53,338 nt of DNA from JBIIJL01 sp044233795 (GTDB taxonomy: Bacteria > Pseudomonadota > Gammaproteobacteria > Legionellales > Legionellaceae). Positions 35,117 through 42,113 of this stretch are shown in pieces. The stretch's first letter is position 1; each line of letters opens with the position of its first letter. Below the pieces are notes generated by a model. It did no database searches and was not told where the DNA came from. It worked only from the letters and a program-made list of their open reading frames with translations. The stretch is taken from positions 1-53,338 of the forward strand of contig JBIIJL010000004.1 in the NCBI GenBank assembly GCA_044233795.1. The letters run 5' to 3'. The position numbers and the translations under genes were made by a program.

Positions 35117-36462
35117 GATGCAGGAATACTCAATCGTTGACCCTGTTTAATAGATTGAGAAGGAAGGTGATTACGAGCGACTAATGCCGCTACGGTTATT
35201 TGATATCGCTTGGCAATGCCAGGCAAAGAGTCCCCTTTCCTAACAACATGTTGATTGCCAAGAATCATCATCTCCAAGCGTGTGCCATGTGGGGGATATT
35301 CGAGGAAGTAACGTTTAATTCCCGCAAAAATAGCGCGGGTTAGCTGCATTTGATAATAGGGGCTGGTAAGATTTTTTTCATCGTGCGGATTAGTGATAAA
35401 CCCGGTCTCAACCAAAACCGAGGGAATATCTGGCGATTTTAATACGACAAAACGCGCTTGCTCCACTGCGCGATTGTGTAAGTTTGTAATCTTATCAATA
35501 TTGTGCAACATCTGAGTACCCATTTTCAAACTCGCGCTGATAGTTGCCGTTTGTGAGAGGTCGAGGAGCACCGTCCGAATGACGCCATTTTTATCATCGA
35601 GGTTTGATAAATTTACCCCTCCCAATTCGGAGTAATTCTCTTTTTCTGCAAGCCAGCGCGCAGCTTCACTTGTCGCTCCGGTTTGGGATAGAGCAAATAT
35701 TGATGCCCCATTAGAGTTACTATTATTGAAAGCATCCGCATGAATTGACACAAATATATCTGGGTTATAGTGTCTTGCTATATTCAATCGCTCACGTAGT
35801 CCAACGTAATAATCCCCGCTACGCGTTAAAACAGCATGCATCCCTGGTTGTTGGTCAATTTGCTGTTTAAGTTTCTGGGCAATGGCCAAAACAACATTTT
35901 TTTCAGCGAAATGTCTTGGCCCAATGGCACCAGGATCTTTACCACCATGCCCTGGATCAATGACCACCACAACATCTCGCAGTGAGTTTTTTGGAAGGTG
36001 CGCGATTGCTATAGGTTTAGTCTGCTTTAGAGGGCGCTTTGTATATTGAGGTTTGACTGCTGGGGCATTTTTTTGACGTTGAACTAAATTTATTTGAATT
36101 CCATATTTACCACCATGTTTAGGTTTCCAAGGTAAGGTGTATACGGCTACGGGTGATCTCAAGTCAAAAACGAGTCTTACACCATCTCGAGAAGGATGAC
36201 CTATGCGCAAACGTTTGATTACACCTTGGCCTAGTCTAACGCTATTCCCATTGACTCTGGTTGATACCTTATCAAAATCTACCACCAATCTTGAGGGATA
36301 GCTCAATAGAAATTCTTTATGCTTGGCGCCCCCTGCCAAAGTACAAAAAATAACTGTCTTCCCCGCCTCATTTTCAACCACCACCTGTTCAAGTACAACG
36401 GGGAATGCCTTAGAACTCATCAGTGCAATCAAACAACAAGAAATTTGTAATATTCGACTCAT
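35107..36462 (-). CDS. amiC: N-acetylmuramoyl-L-alanine amidase (AMIN + Amidase_3 + LysM)
   Basis: This 451-residue periplasmic amidase separates daughter-cell septal peptidoglycan. The layout is a signal peptide (ISCCLIALMSSKAFP), an AMIN domain at about 25-130 (RLRIGHPSRDGVRLVFDLR), an Amidase_3 catalytic domain at about 165-390 (VVIDPGHGGKDPGAIGP, VSIHADAFNNS, VLVETGFITNPHDEKNL), and a C-terminal LysM motif (VRKGDSLPGIAKRYQITVAAL). FtsEX, its likely upstream controller, is also in the window. LysM-bearing AmiB-like naming is equally possible. Confidence 0.92.
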   Translation of the reverse strand: MSRILQISCCLIALMSSKAFPVVLEQVVVENEAGKTVIFCTLAGGAKHKEFLLSYPSRLVVDFDKVSTRVNGNSVRLGQGVIKRLRIGHPSRDGVRLVFDLRSPVAVYTLPWKPKHGGKYGIQINLVQRQKNAPAVKPQYTKRPLKQTKPIAIAHLPKNSLRDVVVVIDPGHGGKDPGAIGPRHFAEKNVVLAIAQKLKQQIDQQPGMHAVLTRSGDYYVGLRERLNIARHYNPDIFVSIHADAFNNSNSNGASIFALSQTGATSEAARWLAEKENYSELGGVNLSNLDDKNGVIRTVLLDLSQTATISASLKMGTQMLHNIDKITNLHNRAVEQARFVVLKSPDIPSVLVETGFITNPHDEKNLTSPYYQMQLTRAIFAGIKRYFLEYPPHGTRLEMMILGNQHVVRKGDSLPGIAKRYQITVAALVARNHLPSQSIKQGQRLSIPASWT

Positions 36463-36929
36463 TGTTCACCTATAAGAGAAGAAATAGTTTCCACACCCCG
36501 TGGGCTAGTAGCCTCAATGTGGAGCAACCGCCCTGGGCCTTTCACATCCAAAGCAAATTTCAAATCTACCAAATGAAGGCATTGACCGGCATGTTCAGGC
36601 CACTCAATACATAAAATTGCATCCTGTGAAAAATAATCAGCAAATCCAATCTCCTCGAGCTCAGATTCATCTTTTATACGATACAAATCAAAATGGTGAA
36701 TTTGCAAGTCATTAACTTCATAACTTTCAACCAGTGAAAAAGTAGGACTTTTAATGCGCGATGTTACACCTAAATAACGTAACATTGCTCGAATAATTGT
36801 TGTTTTACCGCGGCCAATCTCGCCAGAAAAGGTCATAACAAAAGGTACGCTCAAAGCATCAGCAATGTGTATTGCGAATGCTTCTGAAGCGTCGACAGAT
36901 GGCAAATCATAGGTTTTAGTAAAGATCAT
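36459..36929 (-). CDS. tsaE: tRNA threonylcarbamoyladenosine biosynthesis ATPase TsaE
   Basis: This 156-residue P-loop protein is needed with TsaB and TsaD for t6A37 formation. It has Walker A GEIGRGKTT (commonly GDLGAGKTT), FSLVESYEV, HHFDLYRIKDESELEEIGF and IEWPEHAG, all TsaE landmarks. It overlaps the amidase start by ATGA and follows the NAD(P)HX repair gene by 19 bases, the conserved nnr-tsaE-ami-mutL-miaA order. Confidence 0.95.
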   Translation of the reverse strand: MIFTKTYDLPSVDASEAFAIHIADALSVPFVMTFSGEIGRGKTTIIRAMLRYLGVTSRIKSPTFSLVESYEVNDLQIHHFDLYRIKDESELEEIGFADYFSQDAILCIEWPEHAGQCLHLVDLKFALDVKGPGRLLHIEATSPRGVETISSLIGEQ

Positions 36930-36948
36930 TTCAACGTTTGCTCATGTG

Positions 36949-38433
36949 TCAAGTGCACTGATTGATTTGACGACGAAGATATGGCATCAAATCACTTGCC
37001 AGTAAACCTCGCTCCCCTTGATTGCTTACCGCATCATCTGCAGCTGTAGCATGAAGCCACACCCCAAGCTCGGCCGCATCAGAAAGCAATACCCCCTGCG
37101 CAAGCAGGCCGCCGATGATGCCGCTGAGCACATCGCCCATCCCCGCAGAGGCCATCCCAGGATTTCCTGCCGCACATACACTGATGCCGCCCAAAGTATC
37201 CGCCACAATGCTGCCAACACCTTTTAAAACCACTGAGCCACCATATTGTTTTTGAATTTTGGATGCCGCACTCAATCTATCATTTTGAATACTATCGACA
37301 CTCGTACCAAGAAGAGTTGCCGCCTCGCCTGGATGGGGTGTTAACACCCAGGTATCATCATATTGTGGATATAAGGCCAGCATCCTCAGCGCAGAGGCAT
37401 CGATGACAAGGGGTAATTGGGCCTTAATAGCGGCAAGGAACAGACTTTTTGCCCAGCTCCCTTCACCCAATCCTGGTCCAATGACAACGACCGTTGCTTT
37501 GGCAAGCAACGGCATAAGATCATCCACGCTATCAATTCCATGAACCATGACCTCCGGGAGTCCCGGTAAACTCCCCATCACATGCTCTGGTAGTGTCGCA
37601 ATACTCACAAGGCCAGCACCGACTCTACATGCTGCAAGAGCAGCCAACACTGCCGCACCTGGCATGCCCTTTCCACCGCCAATCACCAACACATGGCCAA
37701 AAAGCCCCTTGTGTGAGTTTTTGAGTCTAGGAGCAATCGTATCAGACATCACATGCTCACCAATCTGATATGCCGCAGGCTTTATATCTCTGCAAAGACT
37801 ATCTAACTGCAACGAAGAACAAACCACTTTGCCAGCATAATCCGGCCCATCTAAAATCATGAGGCCAACCTTACGACCGATAAACGTTATGGTGACATCG
37901 GCACGAACACATCCGCCCATCACTTTTCCTGTATCAGCATCTAGACCTGAAGGAACATCAAGCGCCATCACGGGTAATTCACTATCATTAATAAGGTTTA
38001 TTGCATGAGCAATGGGACCGTAAACCGCGCCTTGCAAACCAATCCCAAGCAAAGCATCAATTACCAATTCAACATCACTGTCTATGGAATCTGGGAACAT
38101 TTGAGATGGAACGCCTTCGTTCATCACCTTTTCAGCCACAGAACGAGCCACAGCCGGCAAATGGTCAAGCGATTGAAACTGATATACTATGACCGTATAA
38201 CCTTGAGTGTTCAGGAGTCCTGCAAGCACATACCCATCACCAGCATTATTACCACCCCCACAGAACACAGCGACTACTTTTACATCTGGGTACAGTTTTT
38301 TTAGCATGCTAAAAGCAAAAGTACCCGCGCTTTGCATCAACTCATTTTCAGGAATACCTAAATATTTAAGCGCATTCTTTTCAAATGTACGGAGGTGTTC
38401 AGTCAAATAGAGTGCTTTTTTGGGCTTGCTCAT
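36949..38433 (-). CDS. nnr: Bifunctional NAD(P)HX epimerase / ADP-dependent dehydratase
   Basis: This 494-residue fusion repairs hydrated NAD(P)H. The N-terminal epimerase domain (about 1-215) shows VFCGGGNNAGDGYVLAGLL and LDVPSGLDADTG. The C-terminal dehydratase (about 225-490) shows VIGGGKGMPGAAVLAALAA, VLTPHPGEAATLLG and GNPGMASAGMGDVLSGIIGG with the catalytic Asp in the last motif. This is the E. coli YjeF/Nnr architecture. It heads the leftward tsaE-amiC-mutL-miaA unit. Confidence 0.95.
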   Translation of the reverse strand: MSKPKKALYLTEHLRTFEKNALKYLGIPENELMQSAGTFAFSMLKKLYPDVKVVAVFCGGGNNAGDGYVLAGLLNTQGYTVIVYQFQSLDHLPAVARSVAEKVMNEGVPSQMFPDSIDSDVELVIDALLGIGLQGAVYGPIAHAINLINDSELPVMALDVPSGLDADTGKVMGGCVRADVTITFIGRKVGLMILDGPDYAGKVVCSSLQLDSLCRDIKPAAYQIGEHVMSDTIAPRLKNSHKGLFGHVLVIGGGKGMPGAAVLAALAACRVGAGLVSIATLPEHVMGSLPGLPEVMVHGIDSVDDLMPLLAKATVVVIGPGLGEGSWAKSLFLAAIKAQLPLVIDASALRMLALYPQYDDTWVLTPHPGEAATLLGTSVDSIQNDRLSAASKIQKQYGGSVVLKGVGSIVADTLGGISVCAAGNPGMASAGMGDVLSGIIGGLLAQGVLLSDAAELGVWLHATAADDAVSNQGERGLLASDLMPYLRRQINQCT

Positions 38434-38480
38434 TCCTAGGCTAACTCCGTGCTAATCAGCACCTTAATCGCTTCACTTTT

Positions 38481-38888
38481 CTACTTTACAAGTTTTAGCG
38501 CAGGCTTGCTACGTTTAGCCTTATCTAAAGGTGAAGATGATTCCGGTGGTTTTGGTGACGGATCGGTATCATATTCCTCCCCAAATTCCATGCCACGCCC
38601 ATTTTCTTTAGCATAAATAGCGAGCACTGCTTCGGGTATAGCAAATATTTGTGTTGCCAATCCTGAAAAACGGGCGGTAAAAACAATTCTGTCATTTTCA
38701 AGGTGCAACCCTCGACATGCCTTAGGAGATATATTCAACACAATACGTCCCCCATTAACATGTTCCTGAGGTACTTCCACACCTGGAAATTCGGCATTGA
38801 CCAAAAGATACGGTGTTAATTCATTATCAACCAGCCAGTCATACATTGCGCGAATGAGGTAGGGCCTATTTGAAGTCATTCTGGTCAT
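38481..38888 (-). CDS. sspB: ClpXP protease specificity-enhancing factor SspB
   Basis: This 135-residue SmpB/ssrA-tag adaptor has an N-terminal substrate domain (RPYLIRAMYDWLVDNELTPY, VNGGRIVLNISP). A flexible acidic/Pro linker follows, then the C-terminal ClpX-binding tail KPALKLVK (compare RPALRVVK in E. coli). It starts exactly at the sspA stop, so it is translationally coupled. The order rplM-rpsI-sspA-sspB is the same as in E. coli. Confidence 0.95.
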   Translation of the reverse strand: MTRMTSNRPYLIRAMYDWLVDNELTPYLLVNAEFPGVEVPQEHVNGGRIVLNISPKACRGLHLENDRIVFTARFSGLATQIFAIPEAVLAIYAKENGRGMEFGEEYDTDPSPKPPESSSPLDKAKRSKPALKLVK

Positions 38889-39508
38889 TACGCCGCCCTT
38901 AGCTGCCTCTCAGCATCCGTTAAACTGATCTGGAATGATTCACGTTTAAAGAGTCGTTGCATATACGCATGCAAGCCCTTCTCATTATCTGAAATATTAA
39001 TACCTAATTGAGGAAGACGCCACAACAAAGGTGCTAGTGTACAATCTAGTAGTGAAAACTCGTCACTGAGAAAATAATTCTTATCACAAAATACCGGCTC
39101 TAGGCTGATTAAACTATCTAGTAATTGCTCGCGGGCTGATTCTACCTCATGTCCTACATGAATCTGACGCATTAAAGAATACCAATCAAGCTCTATACGA
39201 TGCATCATCTTGCGGGTTTCTGCTCGTGCTACAGGATATACTGGTAATAAAGGCGGGTGGGGAAAGCGTTCATCTAGATACTCCATAATAATCCTAGCTT
39301 CATAAAGGACCAGCTCTCGATCAATCAAGGTAGGCACTGTTCCATAAGGATTCACTGCTAATAATTCACTTGAAGCATCTGTCGATTTAGTAGGCATAAT
39401 ATCAACATTCACTCCCTTCTCTGCCAGTACAATTCGTACCTGATGACTATAAATATCATCATTGTCAGAGAATAAAGACATAATCGTACGCTTCGCAACA
39501 ATAGCCAT
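38888..39508 (-). CDS. sspA: Stringent starvation protein A (GST-like)
   Basis: This 206-residue glutathione-transferase-fold protein binds RNA polymerase in E. coli and affects stationary-phase transcription. It has KRTIMSLFSDNDDIYSHQVR, NPYGTVPTLIDRELVLYEAR and IMEYLDERFPHPPLLPVYP. The start is put at ATG 39508, where GAGGAG lies 6 bases upstream; the two preceding TTG codons are unlikely. It is separated from rpsI by a terminator, so it probably also has its own promoter. Confidence 0.95.
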   Translation of the reverse strand: MAIVAKRTIMSLFSDNDDIYSHQVRIVLAEKGVNVDIMPTKSTDASSELLAVNPYGTVPTLIDRELVLYEARIIMEYLDERFPHPPLLPVYPVARAETRKMMHRIELDWYSLMRQIHVGHEVESAREQLLDSLISLEPVFCDKNYFLSDEFSLLDCTLAPLLWRLPQLGINISDNEKGLHAYMQRLFKRESFQISLTDAERQLRAA

Positions 39509-39621
39509 CAACAACTCCTCGTTATCCGTTAAAGGTCACTATTTTATCACACTTTCACATTTCGTGCTGATAAAGCACAATTCCGTTGTTTTCCACCATA
39601 CAAACAATCAAGAGCATCATC

Positions 39622-39648
39622 CTACCCAAAATAAATATCTTTGGGTAG
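39622..39648. repeat. Perfect 9-bp inverted repeat between rpsI and sspA
   Basis: CTACCCAAA (39622-39630), a 9-base AT-rich spacer and TTTGGGTAG (39640-39648) form a perfect dyad. It sits downstream of the rpsI terminator and about 115 bases before the sspA start. There is no adjacent T-run, so an operator or a second hairpin are both possible. Confidence 0.55.
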
Positions 39649-39685
39649 CGCAGACAGAATGATGGCATGTGGTAAATTATGAACC

Positions 39686-39710
39686 AAAAAAAGCCCCGCA
39701 ACGGCGAGGC
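39686..39710 (-). terminator. Intrinsic terminator after rpsI
   Basis: Read leftward, GCCTCG, a 6-base loop and CGGGGC (stem within 39710-39693, with one G-T pair) are followed by seven T's (39692-39686). It lies 17 bases after the rpsI stop. It would separate rplM-rpsI transcripts from sspAB. Confidence 0.85.
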
Positions 39711-39727
39711 AATAAAAGCAGATCGAG

Positions 39728-40159
39728 TTATCGCTTGGAGTATTGTGTTGCTCGTCGCGCTTTATGCAAGCCAACTTTTTTCCTTTCCACGCAACGCGAG
39801 TCACGAGTGAGCAAACCACGCGCACGAAGCTTCCTACGGATTGAATCTGTACGCGCCTCAGCACCTTCAATCATATCGTGCTCATCATATTCTACCAATG
39901 CGCGAGCTATACCTAAACGGACTGCACCTGCTTGTCCTGATATACCGCCACCTACAACCGTTGCGTAAATATCAAATTTATTTAAAAGATCTACCGTTTC
40001 TAACGGTTGGCGTATCACCATACAAGAGGTTTCTCGGCCGAAATACTCTTCTAAAGAGCGATTGTTGATTTTGATTTGGCCTTTTCCTGGACGCAAAAAC
40101 ACCCGAGCAGTTGAACTTTTTCTGCGGCCAGTACCATAATATTGCTGTAATTGAGCCAT
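39728..40159 (-). CDS. rpsI: 30S ribosomal protein S9 (uS9)
   Basis: This 143-residue S9 starts MAQLQQYYGTGRRKSSTARV and ends with the conserved basic tail ARRATQYSKR that reaches the ribosomal P site. It also shows GGGISGQAGAVRLGIARALV and DSRCVERKKVG. It is slightly longer than E. coli S9 (130). It lies 5 bases after rplM. Confidence 0.98.
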   Translation of the reverse strand: MAQLQQYYGTGRRKSSTARVFLRPGKGQIKINNRSLEEYFGRETSCMVIRQPLETVDLLNKFDIYATVVGGGISGQAGAVRLGIARALVEYDEHDMIEGAEARTDSIRRKLRARGLLTRDSRCVERKKVGLHKARRATQYSKR

Positions 40160-40164
40160 ATGTT

Positions 40165-40599
40165 TTATTCCTCAATCTCTAGTTGCTTGGGTTGCTGTGC
40201 ACCATGAGGATGCTCTGCACCAACATAAATCTTCAATTTGCGATACATCTCTCGGCCCAATGGATTCTTGGGCAGCATCCCTTTAACTGCAAGCTCAATA
40301 ATACGTGCAGGATTTTTTTTCTGTAATTTTTCAAACGTTATCGATTTGATACCACCGGGATGCCCCGTATGGTGGTAATATACTTTATCGCTGAATTTTT
40401 TACCTGTTACAGTCACTTTTTCAGCGTTCGTTACGACAATATAATCGCCTGTATCAACATGGGGCGTGTATTCCGCTTTATGCTTTCCTCGTAAGCGATG
40501 TGCAATTTCTGTCGCAAGTCTACCCAATACTTTATTGCTGGCATCAACCACATACCAATCACGTTTGACTTCGTGTGCTTTGGCGCTAAATGTTTTCAT
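40165..40599 (-). CDS. rplM: 50S ribosomal protein L13 (uL13)
   Basis: This 144-residue L13 has MKTFSAKAHEVKRDWYVVDA, LGRLATEIAHRLRGKHKAEY, the YYHHTGHPGG motif and MLPKNPLGREMYRKLKIY. GGAG is 8 bases before the ATG. It is the first gene of the rplM-rpsI operon; a good promoter lies 52 bases upstream. Confidence 0.98.
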   Translation of the reverse strand: MKTFSAKAHEVKRDWYVVDASNKVLGRLATEIAHRLRGKHKAEYTPHVDTGDYIVVTNAEKVTVTGKKFSDKVYYHHTGHPGGIKSITFEKLQKKNPARIIELAVKGMLPKNPLGREMYRKLKIYVGAEHPHGAQQPKQLEIEE

Positions 40600-40650
40600 T
40601 AAACTAACTCCGTACCGCCCTGATAATATTCTTTTAATCTTGGACGGGCG

Positions 40651-40679
40651 ATTTTAACCAAAAGAATCCAAAGGTACAA
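40651..40679 (-). promoter_or_regulatory. Candidate sigma70 promoter for rplM-rpsI
   Basis: On the minus strand, TTGTAC (40679-40674), 17 bases and TAAAAT (40656-40651) match the sigma70 consensus well. They are followed by a leader of about 45 bases with an inverted pair (CGCCCGTCC...GGGCGG). Confidence 0.65.
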
Positions 40680-40714
40680 GTAAAATGTGCAGTAAATAGA
40701 TAATTATTCTTCAT

Positions 40715-40739
40715 ATGCCTGCGTGCGCAGGCATTTTTT
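40715..40739 (+). terminator. Orphan plus-strand intrinsic terminator
   Basis: ATGCCTGCG (40715-40723), a 2-base loop and CGCAGGCAT (40726-40734) form a perfect stem ending in a run of six T's to 40739. On the minus strand there is no following T-run, so it is shaped to stop rightward transcription, yet both flanking genes run leftward. Confidence 0.7.
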
Positions 40740-40845
40740 GTAATATTTAACTTGCGCGGAATAAGAGCCAGATCAAAATAATCCGAAAATCTGTTCTCAA
40801 TTTAAGGTTAAGAATACTGAAACAAACTTTAGGGTCGTTACCTAA

Positions 40846-41337
40846 CTATAATTTGGTAACAGCGAAAGCATCCTCTCTGTCTTCAAATTCAGTTTTAAAT
40901 GTAGCGCCTAGTCGTAGAATTGTCGTAAATATGGCATTGAAAACGCCAAACACGAATGGGGCGGTCATCGCAGTAAGAGCAAGCGGAGTAGCGGCCAATC
41001 CCATAATAAGCGCACCAATCATACCTGCACCAAAAGCAAACGCCATTCGAAACGTTGTATCGCTCGCTATTTGTAAGAGAAAATTGGAGTTAGGTCGGTT
41101 AATATTGAGTTGCTCACGCAGCATCAGGGCAGGAATAGAGGCGATAGCACCTCCAGCAGCACAAGCCATGGTGATGGCAAGCAACGAACTCCCAATTACA
41201 ACCGTTCCTGCTGCAGTTAAAAATAACTGACCAAATAGTCCTGTCTGCGCGCTTTTTAAAGCCCCGTAAGTAACATCACAAGCCAAGCCTAGATAATTTC
41301 TACGACTAAAATAATTAGGGTATTTGTCTGAGGGCAT
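40846..41337 (-). CDS. Predicted membrane protein of unknown function
   Basis: This 163-residue, Ala/Gly-rich protein was not recognised as any family. It has a hydrophilic N-terminus (MPSDKYPNYFSRRNY), then four hydrophobic stretches: LFLTAAGTVVIGSSLLAIT, ACAAGGAIASIPALML, MAFAFGAGMIGALIMGL and PLALTAMTAPFVFGVFNAIF. It has a charged C-terminal tail (TEFEDREDAFAVTKL). TGGAG lies 6 bases before the ATG, supporting a real gene. It is flanked by gaps of about 105 bases on the 3' gene side and 246 bases to rplM, so it is probably monocistronic. Confidence 0.7.
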   Translation of the reverse strand: MPSDKYPNYFSRRNYLGLACDVTYGALKSAQTGLFGQLFLTAAGTVVIGSSLLAITMACAAGGAIASIPALMLREQLNINRPNSNFLLQIASDTTFRMAFAFGAGMIGALIMGLAATPLALTAMTAPFVFGVFNAIFTTILRLGATFKTEFEDREDAFAVTKL

Positions 41338-41441
41338 GATAACTCCAGTAATAATTCGGATCTCGTGTGCACTTTATCAAATAAACATCTAAATGTCAAT
41401 ATAATAGACTATCTGTATGTTTTATTCAGCGTGGTTAGTCA

Positions 41442-41774
41442 TTAGGGTATCGTGGTCAACAACAAACGCTTTACCTCACGGCCATGCATTATGTGCTCAG
41501 TAATAATTTCATCAATGTCGGTTTTTGTTTCATAGGTATACCAGATGCCTTCAGGATAAATGACTATCGCTGGCCCAACGCTACAACGCCCTAGACAACC
41601 AGAGCGGCTCAGGCGAATTTTTCCTGGGCCGTGGAGATCTGCTAATTTTAGTTGCTCTTTCATGTATTCAAAAAACGGCAATCCGCCCGAAATGGCGCAG
41701 CAGCGTTTGCCAGGATCTTTTTGGTTGGTGCAGATAAAAATATGTTTGGTATAAAAATACAGTTCTAGGCCCAC
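41442..41774 (-). CDS. Thioredoxin-like [2Fe-2S] ferredoxin
   Basis: This 110-residue protein has the thioredoxin-fold ferredoxin pattern: HIFICTNQKDPGKRCC near the N-terminus and LSRSGCLGRCSVGPAIVIYP, giving four likely cluster cysteines. It then ends with the WYTYETKTDIDEIITEHI helix. Such proteins are small electron carriers of unclear partner. The apparent start is GTG 41774 without a strong ribosome site, so the exact N-terminus is uncertain by a few residues. Confidence 0.85.
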   Translation of the reverse strand: MGLELYFYTKHIFICTNQKDPGKRCCAISGGLPFFEYMKEQLKLADLHGPGKIRLSRSGCLGRCSVGPAIVIYPEGIWYTYETKTDIDEIITEHIMHGREVKRLLLTTIP

Positions 41775-41787
41775 CTGAAACGATAAT

Positions 41788-41817
41788 AGAACAAATAGGA
41801 ACTAATACATGTTCCTA
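41788..41817 (-). terminator. Intrinsic terminator after ihfA
   Basis: Read leftward, TAGGAAC (41817-41811), an 8-base loop and GTTCCTA (41802-41796) are followed by TTTGTTCT. The stem begins directly after the ihfA stop codon. It would close the thrS-to-ihfA block and lies just upstream of the ferredoxin start. Confidence 0.75.
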
Positions 41818-42111
41818 TCATTTATCTTTGGCTTCTATTTTGGTCTTCAATTTTAGTCCAGGCTTGAAGGTAACCACTCGCCTTGCCAATACCGGAATTT
41901 CCTCACCTGTTTTGGGGTTCCTGCCTGGTCGTTGTGGTTTGTCTCGCAAAACAAAATTGCCAAAACCTGAGAGTTTAACATGCCGACCACCCTCCAAAGC
42001 AACTCTCACTTCTTCAAAAAACTGTTCGACCATTTCTTTAGCATCTGGCTTCGCTAAATTGACGGTGTCACTCAAGGCATCTGCCATCATAGCTTTACTT
42101 AATGCACTCAC
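41818..42111 (-). CDS. ihfA: Integration host factor subunit alpha, GTG start
   Basis: This 97-residue nucleoid protein has MSALSKAMMADALSDTVNLA, VKLSGFGNFVLRDKPQRPGR with the DNA-intercalating RPGRNPKTGE arm, and a C-terminal VVTFKPGLKLK. The start codon is GTG (42111-42109) with AAGGA 7 bases upstream, inside the end of pheT. It lies 2 bases after the pheT stop, the same pheT-ihfA order as E. coli. Confidence 0.97.
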   Translation of the reverse strand: MSALSKAMMADALSDTVNLAKPDAKEMVEQFFEEVRVALEGGRHVKLSGFGNFVLRDKPQRPGRNPKTGEEIPVLARRVVTFKPGLKLKTKIEAKDK

Positions 42112-42113
42112 GA

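Larger units (their letters stand above)
40634..40739 (+). ncRNA. Candidate small RNA on the plus strand, opposite the rplM promoter region
   Basis: A strong plus-strand intrinsic terminator (40715-40739) has no plus-strand gene in front of it: both neighbours are leftward. A weak promoter, TTAAAC (40599-40604), 17 bases and GATAAT (40622-40627), would start a transcript of about 105 bases near 40634 that is antisense to the rplM leader. No reading frame of note lies inside. This is an inference from the terminator and promoter shape only. Confidence 0.3.
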
